A stretch of 64,000 nt of DNA. It comes from Bisporella sp. PMI_857. Lineage: Eukaryota > Ascomycota > Leotiomycetes > Helotiales > Helotiaceae. Position 1 is the stretch's first letter, and each line of letters begins with the position of its first letter. The stretch spans positions 434,001 through 498,000 of the forward strand of contig JAJSPD010000024.1 in assembly GCA_021307315.1 (NCBI GenBank), read 5' to 3'. Under the pieces are notes generated by a model. That model made no database searches. It was not told the DNA's origin and worked only from the letters and a program-made list of their open reading frames with translations. The translations under genes were made by a program, and so were the position numbers. Below, in pieces: positions 11,807-22,849 of the stretch.

Positions 11807-13581
11807 CTATCGTAATTTGAAACCTCCGGGCACCAATTCTTGAAAGATGTGGCTCGGGTCGTATTTGGTCTGAACTTCCTTCAGCCTTGCGACACTGTCG
11901 GCTCCGTATTGACTAATGACATCTTGGTCCCAACTGGCATCATTCATGAAGACATAGGGGAGATAGACCTGTTCTGCCTTTGAGTGCTTCTCGATTGATT
12001 CGACTATATCTCGCGTCGCGGTGTGTACGAGCTCATCATCTTCTTGAGACCACCAGCCTGAATCGATCACATACCACGTTTGATTGACTGCACTTAGTCC
12101 CAATGCATTGCCGCCACGACCGCGACCCGCCTCGACAAGTCCACTCGATATAGGCTGCATTCCAAATGCCACTGTTCCAGCTGTGACAGATTTGACCCGT
12201 TCCAGAGCAGGTGACTCAGTCATCAAGCTAGTCAGTGAGTCGTATAGAGATTTGCTCGGCTCAAAAGTGGTTGTGCGCCAGTCCACCCTCCTATTCATCC
12301 TCGGTTAGCTTTGCTCTGCTCACAGCTGCTGAGGACTGCGCATTCACTTACGGCGGGAAGTTTACCGGGCCTTGCCCTGAGATGAATTCACTAAAACTTG
12401 AGAGCTTGGTAGAATCAGCTGTGGTGTTGATGTGATAAAAGGGTGCAAACGCAGCAGGTGACTCCTCAGGCTTCAGATAAACTAGATTCAGCACAATTCC
12501 CACGCTTGCGTTGCTGAAAAAACCCTGCAACATAAGATTTGCGTATGGATCCTTCACAGGAGCTGACTGGTACTCGAACATGGCATTGTAGAGAGCAGGT
12601 AGATCGTCCATTGTATACGCCTTGACTCCAGCCCAAACTTCGCCGATATGGTACGTGGATAGGGTAAACGACGTCACGATACCTTTCGGACCATTTTCAG
12701 TTCATAGGCACTATATAGCTATTGGGGATTTAGAGAACGTACCAAAATTGTTTCCTCCCCCCTTTAAAGCCCAAAATAAGTCGGGATCGTGGCTCTGGCT
12801 GGCGTTGACAACGGACCCATTAGCTAGAACTACCTTTGGTCTAGTGAGCGAAAAGATGCCAGATTTCGAGCATCTATGTGAAACATACCTCAAAATTAAC
12901 GACATTATCGCAAACCAGGCCGTAGAGATCGGAAAGGTAAGAGAGGCCACCTTCGATATCTTGTTAGCTACTGGCCAATTGTGTGGCATTGACCGTCGGC
13001 GGCATACTTCCTAGTGTCAAACCGCCAACGCCAACATCGCTGACCCTACCTCCTACCACTGTAACGCCGAACGGGTTCAGCTGGGAATATACCTCTCCCC
13101 AGGTGAGACCCGAGCCTATCACGGCGACTTGGTTAGATTCATCGTAGTTGACGCTATTAAAGCCAGATAGATCAATCAACACGCCTCCATCGATGTTTGC
13201 CGCTTGGGGCGCCGGGGAATGGCCGCCAGAGCGCATTGCAAACTTTGTTTTAGATCGAACCAGCAAAGGTACAATCTTTTGGAGTTGATCTGTAGTAGTG
13301 GGCCGGAAGATACATGCTGGTGTTCTCCAGGCAGTTTGTGACCTGGTAATGTCAATTAGAGCCCGGGGCTTGGGGTGGAGCGGGATGTGGGAAATTTAGA
13401 GTTACCAGTTCTCTGTTCTAAGGTCAGGATACCCAGACTCATCCGGCACAAAAGTAACGGCGTCGAATGCATCGTTGAGCTTTTGACATGTAGTGAAATT
13501 TGTGCTCAGGGGTACAGCCGCAGTTTGGGAGACGAGACAAAGTGTAGTGGCCATGATGGCCCATACAACGAGGGACGCCAT
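11807..13581 (-). CDS. secreted FAD-linked oxidoreductase, berberine-bridge-enzyme (BBE) type, 495 aa
   Basis: Six exons (13581-13406, 13342-13008, 12950-12889, 12833-12743, 12682-12352, 12299-11807) join in phase and give 495 aa, typical of the family. A cleavable signal peptide ([18 protein letters not shown]) is followed by the FAD-binding 4 domain with RSGGHS. His100 is the expected covalent flavin attachment site. The GLVCDNV segment carries the Cys often used for a second flavin bond. The substrate-domain landmarks [13 protein letters not shown] and the C-terminal BBE motif (YDPSHIFQ) are intact. Such enzymes oxidise alcohols or close rings using O2 and are common tailoring enzymes in fungal clusters. 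It is transcribed divergently from the SDR at 14518. The substrate is unknown. Confidence 0.88.
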
Positions 13582-14517
13582 TATTCGTATCTGTGATACT
13601 GCAACTGCATCTGTGAGTTAGTCACTACGCACTGATGTAGAAGATGGCTGATATTATTCGATTGCTCCTAAGTATTAGTGCTTCCTTGTCTTCTATTGTT
13701 AGCCCCTTTTCTGGCCCCTTCCAAGAAGCTCTGCCTATCAGCTGCAGCATGGCTGACCCCATCTACCGGTGTCACTAATTCAGGGCGAATGCCATCCGCA
13801 ATTGGGCACACACATATCTTCACCAACTTCTACCCCGCGTTAGCGCACAGCACTAGGCAATCTCATGAAAGTTCGAATTGATTTTGTCTTTATGTCCTTA
13901 GTACAGCCCTCTAACGGCTTAGATATCCTATGTGAACCACTAAAGGTTTAGATTTGTTGTTGGCATGGTATATATTGCTACTCCTTTGCTGTACTTCCTC
14001 ATTTAGTTAGAACCATACGGCTATAGCACAGGCCTGTACCTTGGCGCGGCGTGGAGCTAAGACACATCCCAGATGAGGATGCGGGCGGGAGGCGGGTTGT
14101 AACTGCCGAGTGGGGCACATCCAGTGCAACATTTAGTGATCCACATCCAACAAGCTCAATCTTAAGCATGCATTTGGTTGCGTGAAAGCAAGGCCGGTTA
14201 GCCGTTGCCTAGTGAAATGACACGTGAGTACTTCCATGCGCCTCCTTGCTTGAGGAAATGTTCATGCCCTGAGTTTGATCCATCATCTTTCAGAACATCC
14301 ATTCGGTCGACATCTTACAGGGCTATCTTACCCTATTTTGCACGATCAAATTAGCTTCGTCTTCAGCTCTACGGTATCTATACCTAGGAGTACCTTATTA
14401 CTATCAGTTTCTCTGAACTCTCAACTGCTGGTTGTGATTTCTTCTTCTTTATTTTATCTTCCCTCTACCTGCCTGCCACCGTTTTTGAAGGGTCAAATTT
14501 CTACCGTCTCCCTAAGA
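13582..14517. promoter_or_regulatory. divergent promoter between FAD oxidoreductase and SDR
   Basis: This is 0.94 kb between two start codons facing away from each other. It has pyrimidine-rich leader sequence before 14518 and no recognised coding domain. No TATA box or specific operator could be assigned with confidence. The head-to-head layout suggests joint regulation of the pair (inference). Confidence 0.45.
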
Positions 14518-15582
14518 ATGACTGCGCTCGTTATATTTACCGGGGCCAACAGCTCGCTGGGAATACCTGCTGCTGACCACCTCCTCGACAAATACCCAGA
14601 ATACACCGTCGTGTTCACTGTGAGAGATGCTTCGAGTGCTGATACCAATACAGAGAGGCTACGTGAGACTATCTCTCGATATCCGAAAGCGAAAGCGTCA
14701 ATTCTTGCACTCGATCTTGCCAGTCTTTCCGCCGTACACGCCTTTGCTGATGCTATCACCTCCGGCATTCAGAGTGGCCAGTATCCCCCGATTGCTGCTA
14801 TCGTTTGTAATGCCTTCTACTGGAACCTTGTGGGGGACCCTGAGCTCACTGCCGATGGATATGACAAGACCTTTGAGGTGTCTCACATCTCCCACGCAGC
14901 CATCATCCTGCGGCTTCTGGGCAACTTTGGTGATGCTGGCCGTGTCGTGCTTCTCTCGAGCGACTCGCATTGGCCTGGCAAGAATGCTATGGAGAAGTAT
15001 CCCCCCACTATCCCCAGCGACTTGGAGTTGCTAGTGAAGCCTACCGTGGACGCCGACAAGCTGGGACGCGGTTACCAGAGATACGCCACTGGCAAGCTGG
15101 CTCTCACGACATGGATGTATGCACTTAATCGATATCTTGAGAAGGTTGGTGTCAAAAGCAGTTTACTGCATGTGATTACTTAAGTAAATTACGGCTCACT
15201 TCTATCAAAGGATGCCAATCTTAAGAGGGTAACCGCCATAGCGATCAATCCCGGCAATCTTGTCGATTCTCGTTGTCTTCACAATAACACCCCAAAGAGC
15301 CTAGCTAGAACGCAAAAGTTCGTCTACAAGCCGCTGCTTCCTCTTCTGAAACTCATAATGGGCCCGACGTTACGTACCGCCGCTCCAGCTGGCGTGGATG
15401 TTGTCGATATTGCTTTGAGTCCAAATTACGCTGGCGAGCGAGGCTTTTTCACACTCTTGCAGAAAGACCAGAGTTCCCCGGAAAGTCAAGACGAAGGGAA
15501 ACAGTCAAACCTCTGGGCCGCGACTTTGTCATGGGCCAAGATCACCAAGAACAATACGGCACTGCAAGTCGCATTTGAGTGA
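14518..15582 (+). CDS. short-chain dehydrogenase/reductase, 332 aa
   Basis: Exons 14518-15144 and 15211-15582 are joined by a GTTGGT...CAAAG intron, giving 332 aa. An in-frame ATG-free extension reaches upstream of 14518, but the ATG at 14518 places the Rossmann strand correctly. The cofactor motif is TGANSSLG (residues 8-15), the NNAG position reads CNAFYW, and the catalytic pair is YATGK (Tyr189, Lys193) with SSDSH upstream. The INPGNLVDS segment after the intron matches the light-dependent protochlorophyllide-reductase-like SDR subgroup common in fungi. It probably performs an NADPH-dependent keto reduction or alcohol oxidation in the neighbouring pathway. The substrate is unknown. Confidence 0.85.
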
Positions 15583-15912
15583 TTCTTACTTTAGCCATTT
15601 GATGTTTGGAACTTTTGGGTTTGAGGCTAGCCTATTTAGACAGTGATTTCAGGCCTAACAGTATATAATTACAATCGTCTAGGTAGTCACCTATCAAGTC
15701 AGCAAGATGGGATGTAGTTTTTTAAAGCTCTCGCGGATGCTTGCTCACATATATTGTTAATAAAAGGCTTCCTTTAAACTTCCTAACTGTTTGCTAGTTA
15801 CTCTTGGGTCCACGTAGCCCTTCGCGCTTATTCTCATACATTCATCCTCGCTACACCCTTCCACCTATTCCACTCAGTCCACTACTTTTTAGACTATCTA
15901 GGACCATCTAGA

Positions 15913-16800
15913 TTAAAAATTTTTCGCTCGATTTGCGAAATGACGTAGAAATGTTGACGTCGCCATCTTCTTAGACGCTAACTGCCAATCAGTGGTCCAC
16001 TTGCGATGAAAGGGTTGGTATCCCAGGAGTCCTCCCAGCCATCTCCCAATAACGATACCAGTTACTTGTGCAAGTCTTCTGCTGAACGGCACCCATGTGG
16101 GCAACGTTAAGTACGAGCCACCAGCATCAAACATCTACGAATCATTGGTGTTATGTAGAGATTCTGGTGAGATATGGGTAGGGGTGGATACCTACGTTCA
16201 TCACTTGAATCAAGTCAAACTTTCCGCCGCCCATAACGACTTCGTCTTGGTAGCCATACCAATTCTGGAAAAAAGTGTCATCAAGCTGGAAAACCTCCGG
16301 TGACTTCTCTGCTGATAGTAGGAACCTGATTGTCCGCACAGCAGCCGATGGCGATGGCGAGCCAGCCGCAGAACCAGCTAATATTGGATATAGGCGATGA
16401 TTCACCCACGGTTTAATGAGAAACTCGCCATCTTGGGGTGTCAGCTTGTATTCAGACTTCTCAACCTCAACTCCCAATGTTCCCTCGATCACCTTGATAT
16501 ACTCTTCTTGGTACGGGTGGAAGTGCATAGGCGGCTTCTCTGCCGAAGCAAGCTTGATCAGGTGGGGATGATCTAGGAAAAAGGTCACGTCGTAATAGAA
16601 AGACCTGCCAGGTTCATCCACTTTGAAGACCTTGATTGCGCCATCGAAACTAAGCAGCCACTTTAAGTGAGCTTGATCAAATTACTTTCGACTGGTCATG
16701 CAAGGACATTGGTATAGCCAATCTTGAGGAGAGAAAATGGAGAAGAAAAGAGAAAGAGAACCTACGCAGTCAAAAGCAGGTCTGAGTCCGTGTATGACAT
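15913..16800 (-). CDS. cupin-domain protein, 236 aa
   Basis: Exons 16800-16766, 16649-16196 and 16134-15913 are in phase, with a short first exon starting MSYTDSDLLL. The cupin motif 1 is MHFHPYQEE...G (His54, His56 and Glu60 or Glu61) and motif 2 supplies PWVNHRLYP with His96. This is a plausible 3-His/1-Glu metal site, as in cupin oxygenases and isomerases. After the barrel comes a C-terminal part with an amphipathic segment (TGIVIGRWLGGLLGY) and a basic tail, which may pack on a membrane. It faces the UbiA gene head-to-head over a 0.75 kb promoter. Single cupins of this kind occur in fungal biosynthetic clusters, but the reaction cannot be predicted. Confidence 0.8.
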
Positions 16801-17551
16801 AGCGAGAACTATTACCACAACAAAACAGGAAATTTCGAGCGATTTCGAGCAATTTTAGTTAGGAGGCGACTTAGCAGGAATAGCTTCGCCGACGGTGAAC
16901 TAGAAGTGAGCCGAAGTGCCAAGAGCAGTTGGCGTTAGGGAAACCGACTATTGTACTCGTAGCACACGATGTTGGTAGTTACACCTAGACGATACCACAC
17001 CTGAGCTATTGCATACCGCATGGGCTGTACGCCAATCCAACCAGGATATCAATATAAAATAATAAACAAGCCCCCACCCAACCACATAATTGGTACATAC
17101 GCCACCAACAATGTCCCTTATGGTAGGTAAATATATTTGATATACTAAGCCTTACGGTCCGTGTAATGGCGCAAACGAGGGGCGATCGACGATTGGCTTT
17201 CTTCGTAATGGAGACGGTGGCATCGCATATCCTTATTAGGGTCGTCTCCGGATAAGTACGAGGATTCCGGTCACACAGCATGATGCCCCCCGCTCGAAAG
17301 AGGGAAAAGGCAACAGACATGCCGGTCTGCCTTCTAGATATTGATGAAGGTAACACAAGCATACTTATTTAATGCGATGATATGGGTATATATGCATTTG
17401 CTATCCTGTCTTGAGCTTCTCTTGTCCGCCGTCGATGTAGAGATCTAGAACGCCATTCAAGGAACGAAGCTATCAGGAGTTGCCATCATTCGTGTGGCTT
17501 ACAACACACTACGGCACACACTTAACTACTTCTCTGTCTGCTATTGCCATC
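16801..17551. promoter_or_regulatory. divergent promoter between cupin and UbiA prenyltransferase
   Basis: This lies between two start codons in head-to-head orientation. The ORF at 17006-17362 on the minus strand has no recognisable domain and I treat it as chance. No specific operator was identified. Confidence 0.45.
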
Positions 17552-18559
17552 ATGAGCCGTGTGCGGCACAGTGGGAAGCCTGCGCTTCCGAGCGAAAGCC
17601 AAGACATCGGCCTGGCTCAACAGTACGGTGGTCGTCACACAGGCAAATGGGTTGGAAAGCTCCCAGCGTCTTGGATTCCCTTCGTACAGCTAGCTCGACT
17701 TAGTCCGCCGGCCGGCGTTTTCCTTGTTTTCTTCCCTCATCTTTTCGGCCTCATTCATGGATCGATAGTAGAACCATCGCCACCGACACAACTCTTACGT
17801 GTTGCTCTAGTAGCCGTGGGAAGCTTCTTTCTCTCCAATGCTATACATGGCTGGAACGACCTCATCGACGCGCCATTTGATAAGCTAGTCTCACGCACCA
17901 AAAGTCGCCCTGTAGTTAGGGGTGCTGTCACACCTCTCGGCGCATTCATTTTCACTGCTACTCAGGCGTTGGCAGCAGCAGCAGTTTTCCTCGCACTGCC
18001 CAGCGTTGCCGCCTTGACTGCAATTCCAAGTATTATTGCCAATTTCTATTATCCTTGGTCTAAACGACATACTCACTTTGCGCAATTCGTTTTGGGAGTC
18101 AGTCTCGCCTGGGGAGTCAATGTTGGGACTGCAGCTACAGGCGTCGTGCCTTGGGGGAAAGATGCATTGACTTCGACAGCATGTCTATTCGTCGCGTCTA
18201 TCTTTTGGACGGTCATTTACGACACAATCTATGCTTTCCAAGACATTGTGGACGACACCAGAGTCGGGCTAAAGAGCACCGCCGTACTATTTAGGGTCTA
18301 CACGAAGCCCTTTCTTTGGGTCTGTCTCAGCACTTTGGTTGGTCTCATTTCCACTTATGGCTATCTGCTGGAGCTGGGGTTGGGATACTACGCTATCTCT
18401 GTAGGCGGATGCGTGGCGTCTCTAGGGGCTATGATTTTAAAGGTCGATCTGAAGGATCCATCTAGTTGTTGGTGGTGGTTCAGGTATGGATTCTGGCTCG
18501 CTGGGGGATCTATAACCGGAGGCTTGCTATGGCAGGCCTGTATTGGAAGATCTATCTAG
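17552..18559 (+). CDS. UbiA-type aromatic prenyltransferase, 335 aa
   Basis: Single exon; ATG 17552 was chosen because the open frame upstream has no ATG. The first Asp-rich motif is NDLIDAPFDKLVSRTKSRP (Asn102, Asp103, Asp106, Asp110). The second is YDTIYAFQDIVDD (Asp224, Asp231, Asp234, Asp235). Both bind Mg2+-diphosphate. Eight or nine hydrophobic helices span the rest. The length matches fungal meroterpenoid UbiA enzymes and Coq2. The family transfers a polyprenyl group from its diphosphate to an aromatic ring in an internal membrane. Because it sits among a P450, FAD oxidoreductase, SDR and cupin, I infer a meroterpenoid-type tailoring role rather than ubiquinone synthesis. It lacks an obvious mitochondrial presequence. 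Confidence 0.9.
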   Translation: MSRVRHSGKPALPSESQDIGLAQQYGGRHTGKWVGKLPASWIPFVQLARLSPPAGVFLVFFPHLFGLIHGSIVEPSPPTQLLRVALVAVGSFFLSNAIHGWNDLIDAPFDKLVSRTKSRPVVRGAVTPLGAFIFTATQALAAAAVFLALPSVAALTAIPSIIANFYYPWSKRHTHFAQFVLGVSLAWGVNVGTAATGVVPWGKDALTSTACLFVASIFWTVIYDTIYAFQDIVDDTRVGLKSTAVLFRVYTKPFLWVCLSTLVGLISTYGYLLELGLGYYAISVGGCVASLGAMILKVDLKDPSSCWWWFRYGFWLAGGSITGGLLWQACIGRSI

Positions 18560-19654
18560 TTGCGTAAAAGCCCACAATGTAACGATACGCCAGCCGAAGT
18601 ATCAAGCAGCTTGCTTACTCGGGTGTCATGACAAGTGTCAAAGGGAAGGCTGTAGCCAAGAACGCAGAGACAAGAAGGTAAGGAGAGGGTGAGAGGAAGG
18701 AAGACTATATACTAGTGGAGAAACGCAGAAGAATTCTAGCTCCTTGACCTTTCACCTAGCGAAGGTCAGACTAGCAGGTGAGGAATCAGGGTGTATAGAG
18801 CATGTACAGCCGAATCATTATGGGGCAGAATTGAGCATTTTACGAGATATTGCGTATATCTATTCCGCCCCCTGACTTCAGCTCCCTCACATGAACCATA
18901 ATCCTTCCCGTCAACACATGCGTCTTTGCATAAAACATAGTACACTACTTTTTTCAGTACATTCGGGATTTATGAAACTTTTAATGAAACTGAACCTAAC
19001 TGAATCCAACCCGATTTAAATTCTTTTTATTGGAATTGTATTCCACGACCATCTGATTGGCCAAGCCTACTGGTGTCGTGTCGGATGCTCCAGGGCAACC
19101 AACAGCGGGGATGCTGCGGGATGATGATGATGACGACGGGTATGCCGAGTCAATATTAATGTTCGCAATTGAAACTCGTTAGTCTCCCCAGATTTTCCTA
19201 TAGAGGCTCTGGGGCAGTGTCGAAGTATTTCAAAAATTGAATTACGAGCCCTGAGATATCGTAGACACACCTCGACTCATTCGAAGTAAAAGTTATTATT
19301 ATTGTAAGTAACACGTACAGATACATATTACAAAGCAATCAAGGCTTTTGTGACAGTATCCATGCTGATGAAGTTCAGGCTAATCAAAGCATGTCGGGCC
19401 GTTCCAGATGGCTGGCTACTAATTTCTTATTTGAGGCAAGTGAGGCTCCAGTAAGCAAACCCCTGGTTGACTACTTTTAACCGATGCACCTCTGTAATGT
19501 ACCTACCTAGGTAGGTAGTACTCGTCACAACCTTTTTCTCGTGGTATTCTAAATCCGGATATGCCACGTGCGGGGAATGGTGCCAGCTAATAAAACCTCG
19601 AGCATGCTTCTCGGACTTTACAATATTCCTGAGCTTCAACAAACAATTCAGGCC
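18560..19654. other. intergenic between UbiA and amidohydrolase
   Basis: No gene was recognised. It contains a short (GAT)n-like run at about 19117-19130 and tandem CCTA/GGTA words near 19500-19520. The 3' half is the likely amidohydrolase promoter. Confidence 0.45.
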
Positions 19655-21269
19655 ATGGGGTTCTTCAAGATCGCTCTAAAAGCGATTACCATCTTCCATT
19701 GCGCAACTGCTGGCGCTTATTCCACCAAATTGCTCAATGGTGGTACGATCGTCGCTTTTGACCAGGACTCTGAGCTGCTGCAAGTAATACGCAATGGCTC
19801 AATTCTTATTGAAGACGGTCGAGTCACATCGCTCTTTGATACTTCGTCGCCTGATAATGTCCCAGCCGGCACTGAGGTAATTGACTGCACGAACAACATC
19901 ATCACCCCTGGTTTCATTGATACCCATCGCCATGGATGGCAAACAGTCTTTAAGACGATGGGATCCAACACTACACTGGCCGAGTATGCTTGGCGATATA
20001 GTGCCCTCGTAGCTGAGCCTCTCTTCACTGCCGATGATCTCTATATCAGTCAGCTCACCGGCATCTATGAGGCACTAGCTGCCGGAGTGACAACAATCCT
20101 CGATCACGCCCATCATACCTGGACTCCTGAGCATTCGGCGGCAGGTTTGTACGCCTCTGTCGACAGTGGTGCTCGGGTCTTCTTTGCCTATGCCTTCCAG
20201 AATGCTTCTGCAGAATTTGGCATTCCGGAGCAGATTTCCCAGTGGCGGGAGCTTGCGTCTAACATGTCCAGCAATCTCACGGAACTTGTCGTAGCGTATG
20301 ACGACTGGACAGGCAACCCCAACGGAGCCGATACACTGGCCCTCATAGACCTTATCCAGTATGTATTAATTCCATATATAAACACTGTGGCTGACCAACC
20401 CAACAGTGAAAGCAATGTGTCCTTGATGACAACTCACCATATCGAGGGACCTTTGATGTGTGAGCGCGTACCGAGTGCCTTCTTACCATTCATGCTAACT
20501 CGAGGCAATAGTACCAAACTCTCCCGAGGATATCCATCGGATTGGACTTCTCAATTCTAGTCTACCAATTGTGATATCACATGCCTCGTACCTTAGTACA
20601 AGAGATGGTGCTCTATTACGGAGCACTAACAAGCACATCTCTATCACGCCCGAAAGCGAGATGCACTATGGCCACCTTCACCCAACGTCCCATCTTATTC
20701 TAGATCAGGCTTCACTGGGAGTTGATACGCATTTCACCTTTTCAACAGATATCCTCACGCAAGCACGCCTTTGGCTCCAATCGACGCGCTACCGTGTGTT
20801 TGAAAACACCATGGATCGCTGGCAAATACCTGCACGAAGCCCCTTCTCTGTCAACCAAGCGTTCCTCCTTGCAACTAGGAATGGTGGTCTAGCCCTTGGG
20901 CGCAAGGATCTAGGTGTCATTGCAGCGGGCGCAAAAGCCGATATCGTGGTTTGGAATGGAAGATCGCCTGCGATGCTAGGATGGGCCGACCCAATCGCAG
21001 CTGTGATCCTTCATGCTAGCGTGGGCGATATCGAACACGTCCTTGTGGACGGTGAATTCAAAAAGCGCAACGGAAAACTCGTCATTGATGGCTATGCAGA
21101 AGTACAGGATCGGTTCCTGACGAGTGCCGAACGCATCCAGAGTGTCCTAAAATCGACACCACTACCTTCGCAAGAAGGTAGATTCCTGACCGGGGCCCCG
21201 TATGGCTATGTACAGCAATTAGACGTACAACGAGGCGATGGGACGGGATACGGTCCAAGCTTTGTGTAA
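19655..21269 (+). CDS. metal-dependent amidohydrolase, probably secreted or ER-targeted, 504 aa
   Basis: Exons 19655-20358, 20407-20459 and 20512-21269 join in phase to 504 aa. The start ATG at 19655 yields a hydrophobic leader (KIALKAITIFHCATAGA) resembling a signal peptide. The upstream in-frame Met at 19568 would bury it. The metal-binding HxH is THRHGW (His91, His93). Further conserved points are TTILDHAHHT, TTHHIEGP, VISHAS, SITPESEMHYGH, GVDTHFTFS and the C-terminal KADIVVWNGRSPAMLGW. This is the cytosine deaminase / chlorohydrolase-like branch of the superfamily. It hydrolyses C-N or C-Cl bonds in ring compounds; the substrate is unknown. It may belong to the UbiA block or be a neighbour. 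Confidence 0.85.
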
Positions 21270-22050
21270 ATTTCTCCAGGGTTCTGTCACTCACGATCAC
21301 GGATCCCAGGACAGGCTGCTATCCTAGGATGGCGTGGGACACTACTCTATCCCCCTTACACTAATCTATGCCTGGGACAGAGACCTTGTTACTTGCGGTA
21401 AAACAAGAAGCGTTAGTAATATCGCCGCCTTAGTTATTGTTTGTTGAAGGAAAGAGCGTTTCTAGGCGTAAAACCAAAGGAGGTAAAGTTTGCCTTTGTT
21501 ACTTTGATGTGTAAAATATTTGTAATAGTGAGACTTTTCAGTTGCCGGCAGTAGTGTAAGCTACTTTATCTTCTATGCGGAAAGGTTCGCTAATATATAG
21601 TCTGGCTATAATGGCTCTAGTTTTTAAATTCTGAGCCAATCTAGAGTTACAGAGATGTTTCAAACTAAAGCCGATTTTGTATTTTACTGTAAGAGTGTGC
21701 TATAATAATTCTAAGTTATCTAATTAACGTACACCATAATTAATTAAGTAATGTAGCGGGTAGTTGATAACAGTTTTAGCATCTCAATAATGTTAGCGCT
21801 ATATCATGCTTTAGTAGTTCCGATGATGCTGGTTAGAGTTGAGATTGATTCCACTGTAGTTTCCTTACCACCCGCAGTCACCACAGCCCTCCCAATGCAC
21901 GCCTTAGTTCTGATTAGCAAACGTCCATAGGTGTACCACTAGTACACTAGATCATTCGGTGTGAGCTCAAATCCCCATTTATTAAGTTTACCACATCCCT
22001 TGATTTCCTTTTTGAGATTATCACCATTGGTTCCTTTTCTTCATCTGTCC
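21270..22050. other. AT-rich intergenic, nothing recognised
   Basis: Downstream of the amidohydrolase; AT-rich, many stops in all frames, no domain. Confidence 0.45.
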
Positions 22051-22059
22051 ATCCCTTTC

Positions 22060-22820
22060 GTTAGATTTCGAACTGGTCAAAAGAGAACTTATAAGATACG
22101 TCGCAGGTATTTCCTTGTTCCTTAGAGGTGTCCCAAGCTGAAATCACTTTGTCCAGGATTTCATGATCGAGTGCAACTCCTGGTTTCCGATACACTTTAT
22201 CCTGCTGTTCCATAGGTTTTGGTGCCCTAGTTGCACAGCCTGTATAGACAAATATTGTCTCACCATCCAGTTTTCCGTCAGGTCCTAGGCGTAGATCAGA
22301 GGCGTAAAGGTTTCCAATTGTTGAATAATGGTGGTCACAGTGGCTGTTAACTACCCCGCCTCATACGAAGAACGGTAACTTGACTCTGTCATGGTTCCAC
22401 GTAGCGGAAATGTACTAGCCAAACGGTTCTTACAAATGCTATTGAGAGAAGCGTATACCATACGTCACGTCTTACGGGAACAAAGGTGGAATAGCCGCAC
22501 TGGCCTTTCTCAAGCTTTATTTGATATGCACGCGCTTATGCAGTTTGTGTGGTGGAGATATAATTTCCGATTACTCCAAGTCCGTAGGCGTCGAGGCGCC
22601 TTCCACTAATCTGAGTTGCAATAGCAACCGCTACCTGATCTGTACCAGTGATAGAACAGGCATATGGCCGATCCTGCGTTCTATTAATATTTCGAAATGC
22701 TATAATCGTTGAACAACGTTCAAAAGTTAAAGAGGCCAGAGTCCATTCCTGCGAGGTAGAAAGAATGCCAAGCTTTGTGAAGGATAGATACAGGACAGGA
22801 ATATCACACAGAAACAAGCT
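22060..22820 (-). pseudogene. decayed protein-coding remnant, family not recognised
   Basis: Reading the minus strand with frame changes recovers a continuous protein-like series. An N-terminal part (SQEWTLASLTFERC...YACSITGTDQVAVAIA) is followed by GQCGYSTFVPVRRDVWY. A C-terminal part then reads YISATWNHDRVKLPFFV-stop-GGVVNSHCDHHYSTIG, passes through LRLGPDGKLDGETIFVYTG, and ends SYKFSFDQFEI-stop near 22066. Several in-frame TAG/TGA codons sit where CAG or TGG would be natural, as expected from C-to-T decay (RIP). I do not recognise the family. Confidence 0.4.
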
Positions 22821-22849
22821 ACTTCTTTCCTCTTTATGAATAAGATGCT

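Noticed and set aside
17006..17362. 118-codon minus-strand ORF in the cupin/UbiA promoter
   Set aside because: No domain; position between two divergent starts fits a promoter better.
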